From Candidatus Parabacteroides intestinigallinarum (lineage in GTDB: Bacteria; Bacteroidota; Bacteroidia; Bacteroidales; Tannerellaceae), in assembly GCA_019114945.1 (NCBI GenBank), contig DXEN01000009.1, positions 1-58,143 on the forward strand: a DNA stretch of 58,143 bases, read 5' to 3'. The translations under genes were made by a program, and so were the position numbers. Positions 50,932-58,143 of this stretch are shown here, one piece after another. The notes under the pieces are model-generated. The model was not told the origin of the DNA and ran no database searches. It saw only the letters and a list, made by a program, of their open reading frames with translations. Position 1 is the first letter of the stretch; the number at the start of each line of letters is the position of its first letter.

Positions 50932-53349
50932 ATGAATAGCGTTAAGATAATATTCCTTTTGTTGGGTGTTCTCCTCCTTTCGGGATGCGAGGGTTTCGCT
51001 CCGGAGGATAAGTCGCACCGGGAGGATCATAATGTCAATATCCTGGATGTGGAGTTCGAGCCGGATTACAAATATTTTTACGCGAATGCCCAATTGAACG
51101 ATAGCATCGTGTCGGCTATAATAAGAGGGGATTCCACGATTCGTTTTGAGGCGCGGGAGTTTGCCGGGAACCATTTGGCGACGTCGAATACCCAGCCGAG
51201 ATTGATTGAGATAAAAAACATCAAGCTACAAGAAATCCGGAATTTGGATTTGAATATATTGGTGTTGGTGGATTTGACACTCGATCCCGAGCAAATCGCT
51301 GCCCAAAGGCTGGCGGTGAAAAACATGAAGGCTTTGTTCTCGTTGAGCAATATGCATGTCGCGTTCATGAAAAACCGGACGGTCTCGGAGACGATGAACG
51401 CCACGGATTATGTCTTGGATAATTATTTTAAGCCCGATCCGGGTGAGAAGTATCTTTATCGCTCTATCTTATGCAAGCTGGATGAGTTGGTGGGACGTAA
51501 GTCACGTTATTTCCCGGAGGTCAAGCAGGATACGATTACCCGGTATCTGACGCCCCGGCAGGAGGTGTTGGTCGTGCTCTCGGACGGGAAAGTGTACGAG
51601 CATGACATGCCGATCGATCCGGAGCATTACGCGTTGCAGCGAGCGATTACCCAATATGCTGATTCGATACGTCGGTTGCCTCTGTTTTATGTTAGTTTAG
51701 GGTCGGACGAGCGGGAGGCCGGGCTTTCGGAGGAACCGGCGGAAGGGTTGGACAATGAGGCGGAGAATTTGATGCGGGTATTATGCGCAAAAATGAAGGG
51801 GCAATTCTTGCGAATGCTCGACCCCTACTTCATCCTGAATGACCTTGTTACGCAATTTCATAAGCAATACGCCGATTTCCGTTTCCTGTTCGTCAATCCT
51901 GATTTGAAGATCTACCGGGGACTGGAGCGGATTCTCCAGATTGATTGTTTCCAGTCCGATAGCCTGATAGCCACCGATGTCTTCCCGTATAGCGTGGGGA
52001 GTATTTACAGCCCTGTTATCGTTCATGGGGCTACTACGTTCCAGATTATTTTGCGGGGAGGGATTTTTGGGGTATTGATAATCTTATTGCTTTACCTCGT
52101 TTTCCAATTGGTGATCCCGGCGATTCGTTATTGGCTATTCAAGCGGAAGTATGTCACCCGTTATACGCGGAAAAATATGACTTATAATGGTATTTTGGTT
52201 GAGCAATCTTGTTATTTCTGCAAGGCTCCTTTCGAGGAAGGCGACGAGATTGTCGTGAAATGCCAGCATGTGCTCCATAAATCGTGTTGGGACGAGAATG
52301 AATACAAATGCCCCGAATATGGGAGGCATTGTAAGCAAGGGAGCCATTATTACAACCAGAAGAATCTTTTTGACCCGCATAACGCCTCGTTCTATCTTTC
52401 GTGGATCTTGGCGGGCGCGCTCGCGGGGTTGGTCGCGTGGATATGTTTTACGGCGAATGCCCATGGCGATGGCAATCATGTGCTTGTAAATGTCATCCAC
52501 TTGATATTTGGTGTGGACGCGAATTCGGATAGAGCCGCTGATCTGATGCGGATTTATGGCAATCATCTCTATTTCCTTCCTTTCTATGGATTGAATATCG
52601 GCTTCTTCCTGACCCTTTCGTTGAGCTTGCTGACCAGTCGTGGGCGTTGGTGGGGGAAGCGCTCGCTGGTGGTCGTCGTTAAGTCGCTCGTTGGGGGACT
52701 CCTGAGTTATTTGTCTTTCTTTTTGGGGTGTGTCGTGTCGATCGCTTTGAATCTGAAGGACAATACGGCCTTGATTGATTGGCTCCCCTGGATGTTGAGT
52801 GGTTTCATTATCGCCTTCGTGGTCGCTTATGGCACGGATATCAAGTTGCGAAAGGCCTTGGTGGGCGCCACCATTTCCATCATCTTTGGCTTGGGGTCGA
52901 TGTACTCATGGTCGTTCGCGTTCAATTCGCAGTTCGATACACGCGAGTTCCTGCTTTTGAGCTATATGATTTATTGTATAGGATTCGCGGTGAGTGTCGC
53001 GGTCACCTCGCCGAAGTCCGAGCGATATTTCTTGCGGGTGGAAGGGCCTATCAAGACGATGGATATCGCGATTTATAAATGGATGAGCGCGGCGGCCAGG
53101 AGGAAACGAGTCTTGATTGGCAAGTCCGTGAATTGCGAATTGCAGATGTCTTGGGATTTGACCAGTCCTATCGCTCCCGAGCAGGCGGAGATTCGGATGG
53201 TTAACGGCAATCTTTACCTTATCGCCCTGGAAGAGGGTGTATATCACGATAAGAAGCCTTTGCGCGTCCATCTGCGGAAGCGGTTGTATCACGGCTTTAA
53301 GTTCTCGATCGGTAAGACGCAGTTCACCTATATCGAGAAAGATCTATGA
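50932..53349 (+). CDS. Membrane protein: vWA-like, RING-H2-like zinc module and FHA-like tail, 805 aa
   Basis: N-terminal lipobox LLLSGC (Cys19). Residues ~105-300 read as a vWA-like fold (LNILVLVDLTLDPEQIAAQR; EVLVVLSDGK) with an imperfect MIDAS. One span (about 371-397) leads to the cytosol. There residues 427-467 give C-x2-C, 13 residues, C-x-H-x2-H-x2-C, 7 residues, C-x6-C: Cys427, 430, 444, His446, 449, Cys452, 460, 467. This is RING-H2 order, with the last pair wider than the usual C-x2-C. Six further spans (about 486-692) precede an FHA-like C-terminus (RVLIGKSVNCELQMSWDLTS, APEQAEIRM, GFKFSIGKTQFTYIE). It could be a membrane E3 for the E1/E2/Ubl set and an envelope part of the T6SS. 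The zinc ring might instead be purely structural. Confidence 0.75.
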   Translation: MNSVKIIFLLLGVLLLSGCEGFAPEDKSHREDHNVNILDVEFEPDYKYFYANAQLNDSIVSAIIRGDSTIRFEAREFAGNHLATSNTQPRLIEIKNIKLQEIRNLDLNILVLVDLTLDPEQIAAQRLAVKNMKALFSLSNMHVAFMKNRTVSETMNATDYVLDNYFKPDPGEKYLYRSILCKLDELVGRKSRYFPEVKQDTITRYLTPRQEVLVVLSDGKVYEHDMPIDPEHYALQRAITQYADSIRRLPLFYVSLGSDEREAGLSEEPAEGLDNEAENLMRVLCAKMKGQFLRMLDPYFILNDLVTQFHKQYADFRFLFVNPDLKIYRGLERILQIDCFQSDSLIATDVFPYSVGSIYSPVIVHGATTFQIILRGGIFGVLIILLLYLVFQLVIPAIRYWLFKRKYVTRYTRKNMTYNGILVEQSCYFCKAPFEEGDEIVVKCQHVLHKSCWDENEYKCPEYGRHCKQGSHYYNQKNLFDPHNASFYLSWILAGALAGLVAWICFTANAHGDGNHVLVNVIHLIFGVDANSDRAADLMRIYGNHLYFLPFYGLNIGFFLTLSLSLLTSRGRWWGKRSLVVVVKSLVGGLLSYLSFFLGCVVSIALNLKDNTALIDWLPWMLSGFIIAFVVAYGTDIKLRKALVGATISIIFGLGSMYSWSFAFNSQFDTREFLLLSYMIYCIGFAVSVAVTSPKSERYFLRVEGPIKTMDIAIYKWMSAAARRKRVLIGKSVNCELQMSWDLTSPIAPEQAEIRMVNGNLYLIALEEGVYHDKKPLRVHLRKRLYHGFKFSIGKTQFTYIEKDL

Positions 53350-53356
53350 TTCTTTC

Positions 53357-55822
53357 TTACTCGCTGTAATAAATCCGTTTCACCCGTGGCGATATGGAGG
53401 TCAGTATCTCGTAGGGGATGGTTTTCAGCCGATCCGCCATCTCGCTGACCGGTAGGTCGTCACCGAAGATGATCACGGTGTCGCCTTCCCGGGCATCGAT
53501 ATCGGTTACGTCTATCATGCATGCGTCCATACAGATATTTCCGATAATCGGGCAGCGATGTCCGTTGACCAGTACCTCGCCGCATCCGTTGCTGAGATGG
53601 CGGTCCAAGCCGTCGGCATATCCAATCGGGATAATGGCGATCCGTGAGTCCCGGTCGACGTAGCTCATGCGGCTATAACCTATAGAATCGCCCGCGGGAA
53701 CGTCCTGTATTTGCAAGATCGTGGTTTTTAGCGTGCTGACGTTGCGCAGCCCTTTCATGCCAGAGGGGCTTACGCCATACAGTCCGATGCCTAAACGCAC
53801 CATATCCATTTGATATTCGGTGAAACGCTCGATGCCCGCTGAGTTCAGGATGTGTTTGATTACTTTATGTTCCAATCCGTTTTCTAATTCTTGGGCGGCC
53901 CGGGTGAATTTGTCGATTTGCTGGTGGGTGAAATCGTCGAAGATATAGGAGTCGCTTCCCGCCAAGTGCGAGAATACCGACCGTACCATTACACCGGATT
54001 GTTTGCGCAGACGCTCCCGGATAGCCGGTACGTCGCTTGGCTGGAAGCCCAATCGGTGCATGCCCGTGTCTATTTTGATATGAATCGGATAGGAAGTGAT
54101 GCCTCTCCGCTCGGTCTCGTGGATAATCGCGTCCAACAGGCGGAAACTGTATACCTCCGGTTCCAGGTGGTTCTCAAACAGGACATTGAAACTGCTAAAC
54201 TCCGGATTCATGACGATAATTGGGATGGAGATACCGTTTTTCCGTAACATGGCGCCCTCGTCCGCTACGGCTACCGCTAAATAGTCGCAACGGTGTTCTT
54301 GCAGCGTTTTCGCCAGCTCGTAGAACCCCGCTCCATAACCGAATGCTTTCACCATGCAGACCATCTTGGTGTCCGGCCGCAGTTTCGAGCGGTAGTAATT
54401 GAAATTGTGTACGATCGCGTTCAGGTTTACTTCCAGGATTGTCTCATGCACTTTCTTTTCCAATAGCTCGGAAATCCGCTCAAAGTGGAATTGCCGCGAT
54501 CCTTTAATCAAGATTAATTCGTCGTGGAATGTCTTGAAAGAAGGCGACTGGATGAACTCTTCCGTGGTCAGGAAAAACTCTTTCTCGATATCGAATACGG
54601 AAGCGTATTCTTTCAAGTCGCGCCCGATGCCGATGATGCGGTCGATGTGTTTCCGCTGTACCAGGTCCGCTACTTTCTTGTACAACGATTTCGGGAGCGT
54701 GCCCGATTGGAAGATATCCGATAATATCAAGGTGCTCTTCATCGGTTGGCCACCTCGGCGGCTTTGTTGGAAGTCCAAGGCGATATCCAGCGAGTTGATG
54801 TCCGAGTTATAGGTATCGTTGATCAGCAGGCAATTGTTGATGCCTTGCTTGACGTCCAGGCGCATATCTACCGGTTCCAGGCGGGCGAATTTTGTCACGT
54901 CGTTTACGCTGGTCGGCTTCAGGTATAGCATCACCGCCATGCAATGAATCACGTTCTCGATGGAGGCGTCGTCGGTGAAAGGGATGGTTACTATTTGATT
55001 GAATCCCAATAAAGTACAATAAATCACCGTTTCGTGTTCCTGCTTTTCGATGGATTCGATAAACAGGGGCGCTTCCGAGTCGGTCCGGCTCCAGGCGATC
55101 GCTTTGTGGGAGAGGCAAGCCGATTCGATGCAATTGGCGATGAAAAGGTCGTCCCCGTCGTAAATAATCGCTTCGCATTCATTGAACAATGCCAGCTTCT
55201 CCAGGCATTTCTGGGTCGAGGAGATGAAATTTTCCTGATGCGCCTCGCCTATGTTGGTGATGATCCCGATGGTCGGGGCGATGATGGGTTGCAACCGCTC
55301 CATCTCGTCCGGTTGGGAGATGCCGGCCTCGAAAATGCCTAACGTATGTTTCTCGTTCATTTGCCAGACGGAGAGTGGCACGCCCAGTTGGGAATTATAG
55401 CTCCGTGGCGAGCGTACGATATTGAACTCGTTGTGCAGCAGTTGGTAAAGAAACTCTTTCACGATGGTTTTCCCGTTGCTCCCGGTGATGCCGATAACGG
55501 GGATGTTGAACCGTTTCCGATGGTAGGCCGCTAATTTTTGGAGTGCCCGCAACGTGTCTTTCACCAGCAGGAAATTCGCGTCCGTCATCCGCTCGAATTC
55601 CGGCAGCATCTCGCTGACCACGAAGTTTCGCACACGTAGCTTGTATAGTTCCCCTATATATTTATGCCCGTCGTTCGTCTTGGTTCTCAAGGCGAAGAAA
55701 AGGCTCTCCTCCGGGAAGGATAAACGTCGGCTGTCCGTCAGTAGCAAACTGATCTTGTCATCGTTCAATCGGTCTGCTTGGGCGCCGATGATTCTCGCTA
55801 TATCCTTAATCGCGTATTCCAT
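53357..55822 (-). CDS. Fused MurF / alanine racemase, 821 aa
   Basis: Two peptidoglycan enzymes in one chain, a known Bacteroidota fusion. Residues 1-~455 are MurF, which joins D-Ala-D-Ala to UDP-MurNAc-tripeptide. It has the ATP loop GITGSNGKT (111-119), VVSEMLPEF, NIGEAHQENF and LINDTYNSD. The N-terminal substrate domain is present. Residues ~456-821 are the PLP-dependent racemase Alr (L-Ala to D-Ala). The usual VKADAYGHG appears as CMVKAFGYGAG with PLP lysine Lys492, followed by HIKIDTGMHRLGF, VRLGIGLYGVSP and IIPIGYADG. It is convergent with the last T6SS-locus gene (7 bases apart) and 6 bases downstream of the GSCFA gene, so the two are co-transcribed. Confidence 0.95.
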   Translation of the reverse strand: MEYAIKDIARIIGAQADRLNDDKISLLLTDSRRLSFPEESLFFALRTKTNDGHKYIGELYKLRVRNFVVSEMLPEFERMTDANFLLVKDTLRALQKLAAYHRKRFNIPVIGITGSNGKTIVKEFLYQLLHNEFNIVRSPRSYNSQLGVPLSVWQMNEKHTLGIFEAGISQPDEMERLQPIIAPTIGIITNIGEAHQENFISSTQKCLEKLALFNECEAIIYDGDDLFIANCIESACLSHKAIAWSRTDSEAPLFIESIEKQEHETVIYCTLLGFNQIVTIPFTDDASIENVIHCMAVMLYLKPTSVNDVTKFARLEPVDMRLDVKQGINNCLLINDTYNSDINSLDIALDFQQSRRGGQPMKSTLILSDIFQSGTLPKSLYKKVADLVQRKHIDRIIGIGRDLKEYASVFDIEKEFFLTTEEFIQSPSFKTFHDELILIKGSRQFHFERISELLEKKVHETILEVNLNAIVHNFNYYRSKLRPDTKMVCMVKAFGYGAGFYELAKTLQEHRCDYLAVAVADEGAMLRKNGISIPIIVMNPEFSSFNVLFENHLEPEVYSFRLLDAIIHETERRGITSYPIHIKIDTGMHRLGFQPSDVPAIRERLRKQSGVMVRSVFSHLAGSDSYIFDDFTHQQIDKFTRAAQELENGLEHKVIKHILNSAGIERFTEYQMDMVRLGIGLYGVSPSGMKGLRNVSTLKTTILQIQDVPAGDSIGYSRMSYVDRDSRIAIIPIGYADGLDRHLSNGCGEVLVNGHRCPIIGNICMDACMIDVTDIDAREGDTVIIFGDDLPVSEMADRLKTIPYEILTSISPRVKRIYYSE

Positions 55823-55828
55823 CTCTTC

Positions 55829-56815
55829 TTAACTTAATTTAGCTCGCAAGAGTTCTTCTTCTTTTGCGAGATCAAAGGACGGAAATTTCTCGCTAATTTG
55901 TTTCATCTTTAACAAAGTTTGAAGGATGAACCGTTTATAGGCCTCGCTTTCGGGGTGGAACGGCTTATGGGCGATCGCTTTTTGGATGTCGAGCCATGCT
56001 TTCCGGACTGTGCTCGCCTCTTGGGAGAGGAATGTTTCCGCGAAGCGTTGCCAAATGTATTCGATGGCTTGCGCGGAGGGGTGCAGCATATCGTCTGCGT
56101 AAAAGCGATAATCGCGTAGCTCGTCCATCATGATCTCGTACGCGGGGAAATAGCCTATCCGCTCCGGATAGCTCGTTCGCAAGGCCTCCGCGGCCAATAG
56201 GAGGGTGGCTTTGCTGAGTTGGTTCGCGTGCGCCCCGTCTTTCCAGTGACGGATGGGGCTTATGGTGAAGAGGATTTTCAACTCGGGGTTTTGCTCCCAC
56301 AGGGCGAGGAGCAAAGATTTCCAGTCCTCGATAATCGCGGTATCGGATAGCCGTTGGCGCTCAAATAATGTCTCCGGCAGTTTATGGCAATTCGAGACGA
56401 TTCGCCCGTCGCTTCTCAGTCGATACACGTAAGCGGTGCCCCATGTGATAACCAGGCGGTCGGCACGACGCAAGAAATCGGCGGATAAGAGCAGGCGGTT
56501 GTTGATTTGTTCGAGGCATGTTTCCGGTGAGGTCGCTGAGAAACGGCTATGGTGGGCGAAGCTGTGGTAAACACCCTCGTGCTGGAACAGGTCGCCGGTG
56601 TTGAAACGTTCCGGACGCAGCAACCGGCGTAGCCCTTCCGCCACGGAGGCGGGATTGTACAAGATGCCGAATGGATTGATATCGACCGTGAATTTGTTTG
56701 ATGCCAAAATGCCCCCGATATTCTCGGCGAAGCAGGAGCCCATCATCAGGATACGGTTCGCGTACGAGAAAGCGAACGGCCCTTTCTGTATCGTGATCGG
56801 TGTGTAAAATTCCAT
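55829..56815 (-). CDS. GSCFA-family protein, 328 aa
   Basis: The family is named for the motif seen here as MGSCFAENIG, in the opening TPITIQKGPFAFSYANRILM. NPFGILYNPASVAEGLRRLL and VITWGTAYVYRL follow, and the later FTISPIRHWKDGAHANQLSK and DDMLHPSAQAIEYIWQRFAE resemble SGNH-hydrolase-like blocks (Asp/His near the C-terminus). Function is not established; a hydrolase or esterase is plausible. I start at ATG 56815 (MEFYTPITIQ), because the longer frame from 56968 runs through the 22-base repeat array. It precedes murF-alr in the same operon. Confidence 0.85.
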   Translation of the reverse strand: MEFYTPITIQKGPFAFSYANRILMMGSCFAENIGGILASNKFTVDINPFGILYNPASVAEGLRRLLRPERFNTGDLFQHEGVYHSFAHHSRFSATSPETCLEQINNRLLLSADFLRRADRLVITWGTAYVYRLRSDGRIVSNCHKLPETLFERQRLSDTAIIEDWKSLLLALWEQNPELKILFTISPIRHWKDGAHANQLSKATLLLAAEALRTSYPERIGYFPAYEIMMDELRDYRFYADDMLHPSAQAIEYIWQRFAETFLSQEASTVRKAWLDIQKAIAHKPFHPESEAYKRFILQTLLKMKQISEKFPSFDLAKEEELLRAKLS

Positions 56816-56883
56816 GGTGAAACGCGTTTTTCTGTCCGCGAAAGTAACGAACTTCTCCGGGAGGCGCAAGCGCCGGAAAAGAT

Positions 56884-56971
56884 ACATAGGTGACTTCCCA
56901 AATGCACATAGGTGACTTGCCCGACGCACATAGGTGACTTTGCAAAGACACATAGGTGCGTGAGGCAAGTA
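56884..56971. repeat. 22-base tandem repeat, 4 units
   Basis: Units start at 56884, 56906, 56928 and 56950, each beginning ACATAGGTGACTT or close to it, followed by variable bases. The same core in reverse (GCACCTATGTG) makes the array at 3486-3567. It lies upstream of the GSCFA gene, between two minus-strand genes. Confidence 0.85.
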
Positions 56972-57068
56972 CTTAGGGATGTATCTTCTGATAATCCGCT
57001 TCGCGCAGACCCGTTATTATTTGTCCAATTCTTCACGTTGCTTTTTGGTGAGCGAAGTCACCACGATG

Positions 57069-58143
57069 TCATACGACTGGCGGACAAGTTCCTGTATCTT
57101 TTATTTTGAGCCATTTCCCATAGGTCAGCATCCGCCATATCCATTCCAATGGTCCGAATCTGAAACCGGAAAGCCACAGACGGCTGAACAGCATTTGAAA
57201 CAGGAAGACCGCCAGCACAATTACTTCCGTCTGCAATAGCCCGATGGTGCTGCCCCATCCCAGACCGATGCCATAGAACAGGAACATACCGATGACGGAC
57301 TGCCCGAGGTAATTCGTCAATGCCATCCGTCCCGGAGCAGCCAGCCATTTCCATATACTTCCTTCTTTCCATTTCAGATAGAGGAGGCACAGGCCTGAGG
57401 CATACGCAAAGCCGAGCGGATAGACGCTGATGAAATAGCACACGCTGTGCAGGGTATTTCCGAAAGGATGTCCGCTCATGCTGCTCCAGGCATAGAGGAG
57501 CGAATAGGGCAGACCCAGCGTCAAGCCCCAACGAAAGGCTTTCACCAATAGATTCCTTCTGCCTTCCAAATTGGCATAGATGCGATTCCTGCCAATATAA
57601 AAGCCTATAAGGAACAATCCCAAGACTTTGAAATAGCGGTTCCCAATGATGAACTCCTGCATCCGGACGCAAGCCCCTTGTACAAGGAACTGGAATACCG
57701 TGCCATAGTCCTCCGCATCGTGCAGCCAGTAGGCGAAATTCGCTTCGTTGATGCCATATTTTGCACAATAGGTATCTTGCAAATGAATGAACGGGAGTGC
57801 CAAGTTGGTATGAGTCATTTCGCATACGCCATCCATAGCTATCGGCAGGATAAGGAAGAACAATGCCCACCCAAGCAGTTTCTTGTCCGATATACGGCGG
57901 AACAACGGAAGCAATATTCCTAACAGGGCATAGAGCATCAGGATGTCGCCGCTCCAGATGAACATCAGGTGCAGGAAGCCGAAGAGTAGCAGCATCCCCA
58001 TCCGCCGGTAGAAGATGCGGAATCCGTTCGTCCCTTTCCGCTCCGCATTGCGGATGATGATGGAGAAGCCGATGCCGAACAGCAGGGAAAACAGCGTATA
58101 GAACTTGCCGTCGACAAAGATATACAGCAGGTAACGGGTAATC
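57069..58143 (-). CDS. DUF418-family membrane protein, partial at window end
   Basis: The frame is open to the last base, so the N-terminus lies beyond the window; ATG 58001 is internal. The upstream part reads VDGKFYTLFSLLFGIGFSII, the DUF418 opening, then many membrane spans (LLLFGFLHLMFIWSGDILML, ALFFLILPIAMDGVCEM, GLFLIGFYIGRNRI) and the closing GRMALTNYLGQSVIGMFLFY, the DUF418 domain signature, ending GPLEWIWRMLTYGKWLKI. These are inner-membrane proteins of unknown function, related to acyltransferase-3-like membrane proteins. It is transcribed away from the window edge towards the repeat array. Confidence 0.88.
   Translation of the reverse strand, partial: ITRYLLYIFVDGKFYTLFSLLFGIGFSIIIRNAERKGTNGFRIFYRRMGMLLLFGFLHLMFIWSGDILMLYALLGILLPLFRRISDKKLLGWALFFLILPIAMDGVCEMTHTNLALPFIHLQDTYCAKYGINEANFAYWLHDAEDYGTVFQFLVQGACVRMQEFIIGNRYFKVLGLFLIGFYIGRNRIYANLEGRRNLLVKAFRWGLTLGLPYSLLYAWSSMSGHPFGNTLHSVCYFISVYPLGFAYASGLCLLYLKWKEGSIWKWLAAPGRMALTNYLGQSVIGMFLFYGIGLGWGSTIGLLQTEVIVLAVFLFQMLFSRLWLSGFRFGPLEWIWRMLTYGKWLKIKDTGTCPPVV

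Noticed and set aside
27792-53349. A T6SS carried on a recent integrative conjugative element
   Set aside because: No integrase, relaxase, tra genes or att-like ends flank the region; it lies between housekeeping genes. The conjugation remnant at 3777 is about 24 kb away.

Overview
The window looks like chromosomal DNA of a gut Bacteroidota, most likely a Parabacteroides close to P. distasonis. The species name is inference. The evidence is: promoters of the Bacteroidota type (TTTG, about 19-20 bases, TAnnTTTG), a fused MurF-alanine racemase, Ser-type sulfatases, Bacteroidales coupling-protein debris, and a type VI secretion locus (T6SS) resembling the Bacteroidota subtype iii in its Hcp/TssD, TssB/C and TssE/F/G/K proteins.

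Layout. 1-3470: three sulfatases in a row (the first cut by the window edge). 3471-6478: gene-poor scar with short tandem repeats, two families of ~150-base direct repeats, a decayed conjugation-coupling-protein remnant and a frameshifted AlbA-type ATP-binding gene. 6479-12450: asd (minus), a lamin-tail-domain surface protein, mtnA, rpsU, a XerC/D recombinase and hpf. 12542-25545: the translation/transcription block tRNA-Thr-Tyr-Gly-Thr-tuf, tRNA-Trp-secE-nusG-rplK-rplA-rplJ-rplL-rpoB-rpoC, in the same order as the E. coli thrU-tyrU-glyT-thrT-tufB and secE-nusG-rplKAJL-rpoBC operons. 25617-27446: a 23-base tandem repeat, an AraC regulator, a possible small RNA and a DUF3467 protein.

27792-53349 is the exceptional region: about 25 kb of contractile-injection genes in three blocks. 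Block 1 (+): ClpV-like ATPase, TssB, TssC, four Hcp/TssD-like proteins, VgrG with an unusual C-terminus, a coiled-coil/beta-helix protein and a DUF4280 PAAR-like tip; it ends in an array of tandem hairpins. Block 2 (-): an exported PEGA-type protein and a protein resembling ribosome recycling factor. Block 3 (+): an E1-like activating enzyme whose stop overlaps the start of tssG, then tssG, tssK, tssE, tssF, a ubiquitin-like protein ending in glycine and an E2-like conjugating enzyme; then, from their own promoter, two exported proteins and an 805-residue membrane protein with a vWA-like exported part, a RING-H2-like zinc module and an FHA-like tail. The window therefore encodes what reads as a full E1-E2-E3 ubiquitin-like cascade wired into a T6SS. 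I propose that the machine, or something it delivers, is modified by the ubiquitin-like protein. That role is inference; the domains are read from motifs.

53357-58143 returns to housekeeping genes on the minus strand: fused murF/alr, a GSCFA-family protein, a 22-base tandem repeat array and a DUF418 membrane protein cut by the window edge.
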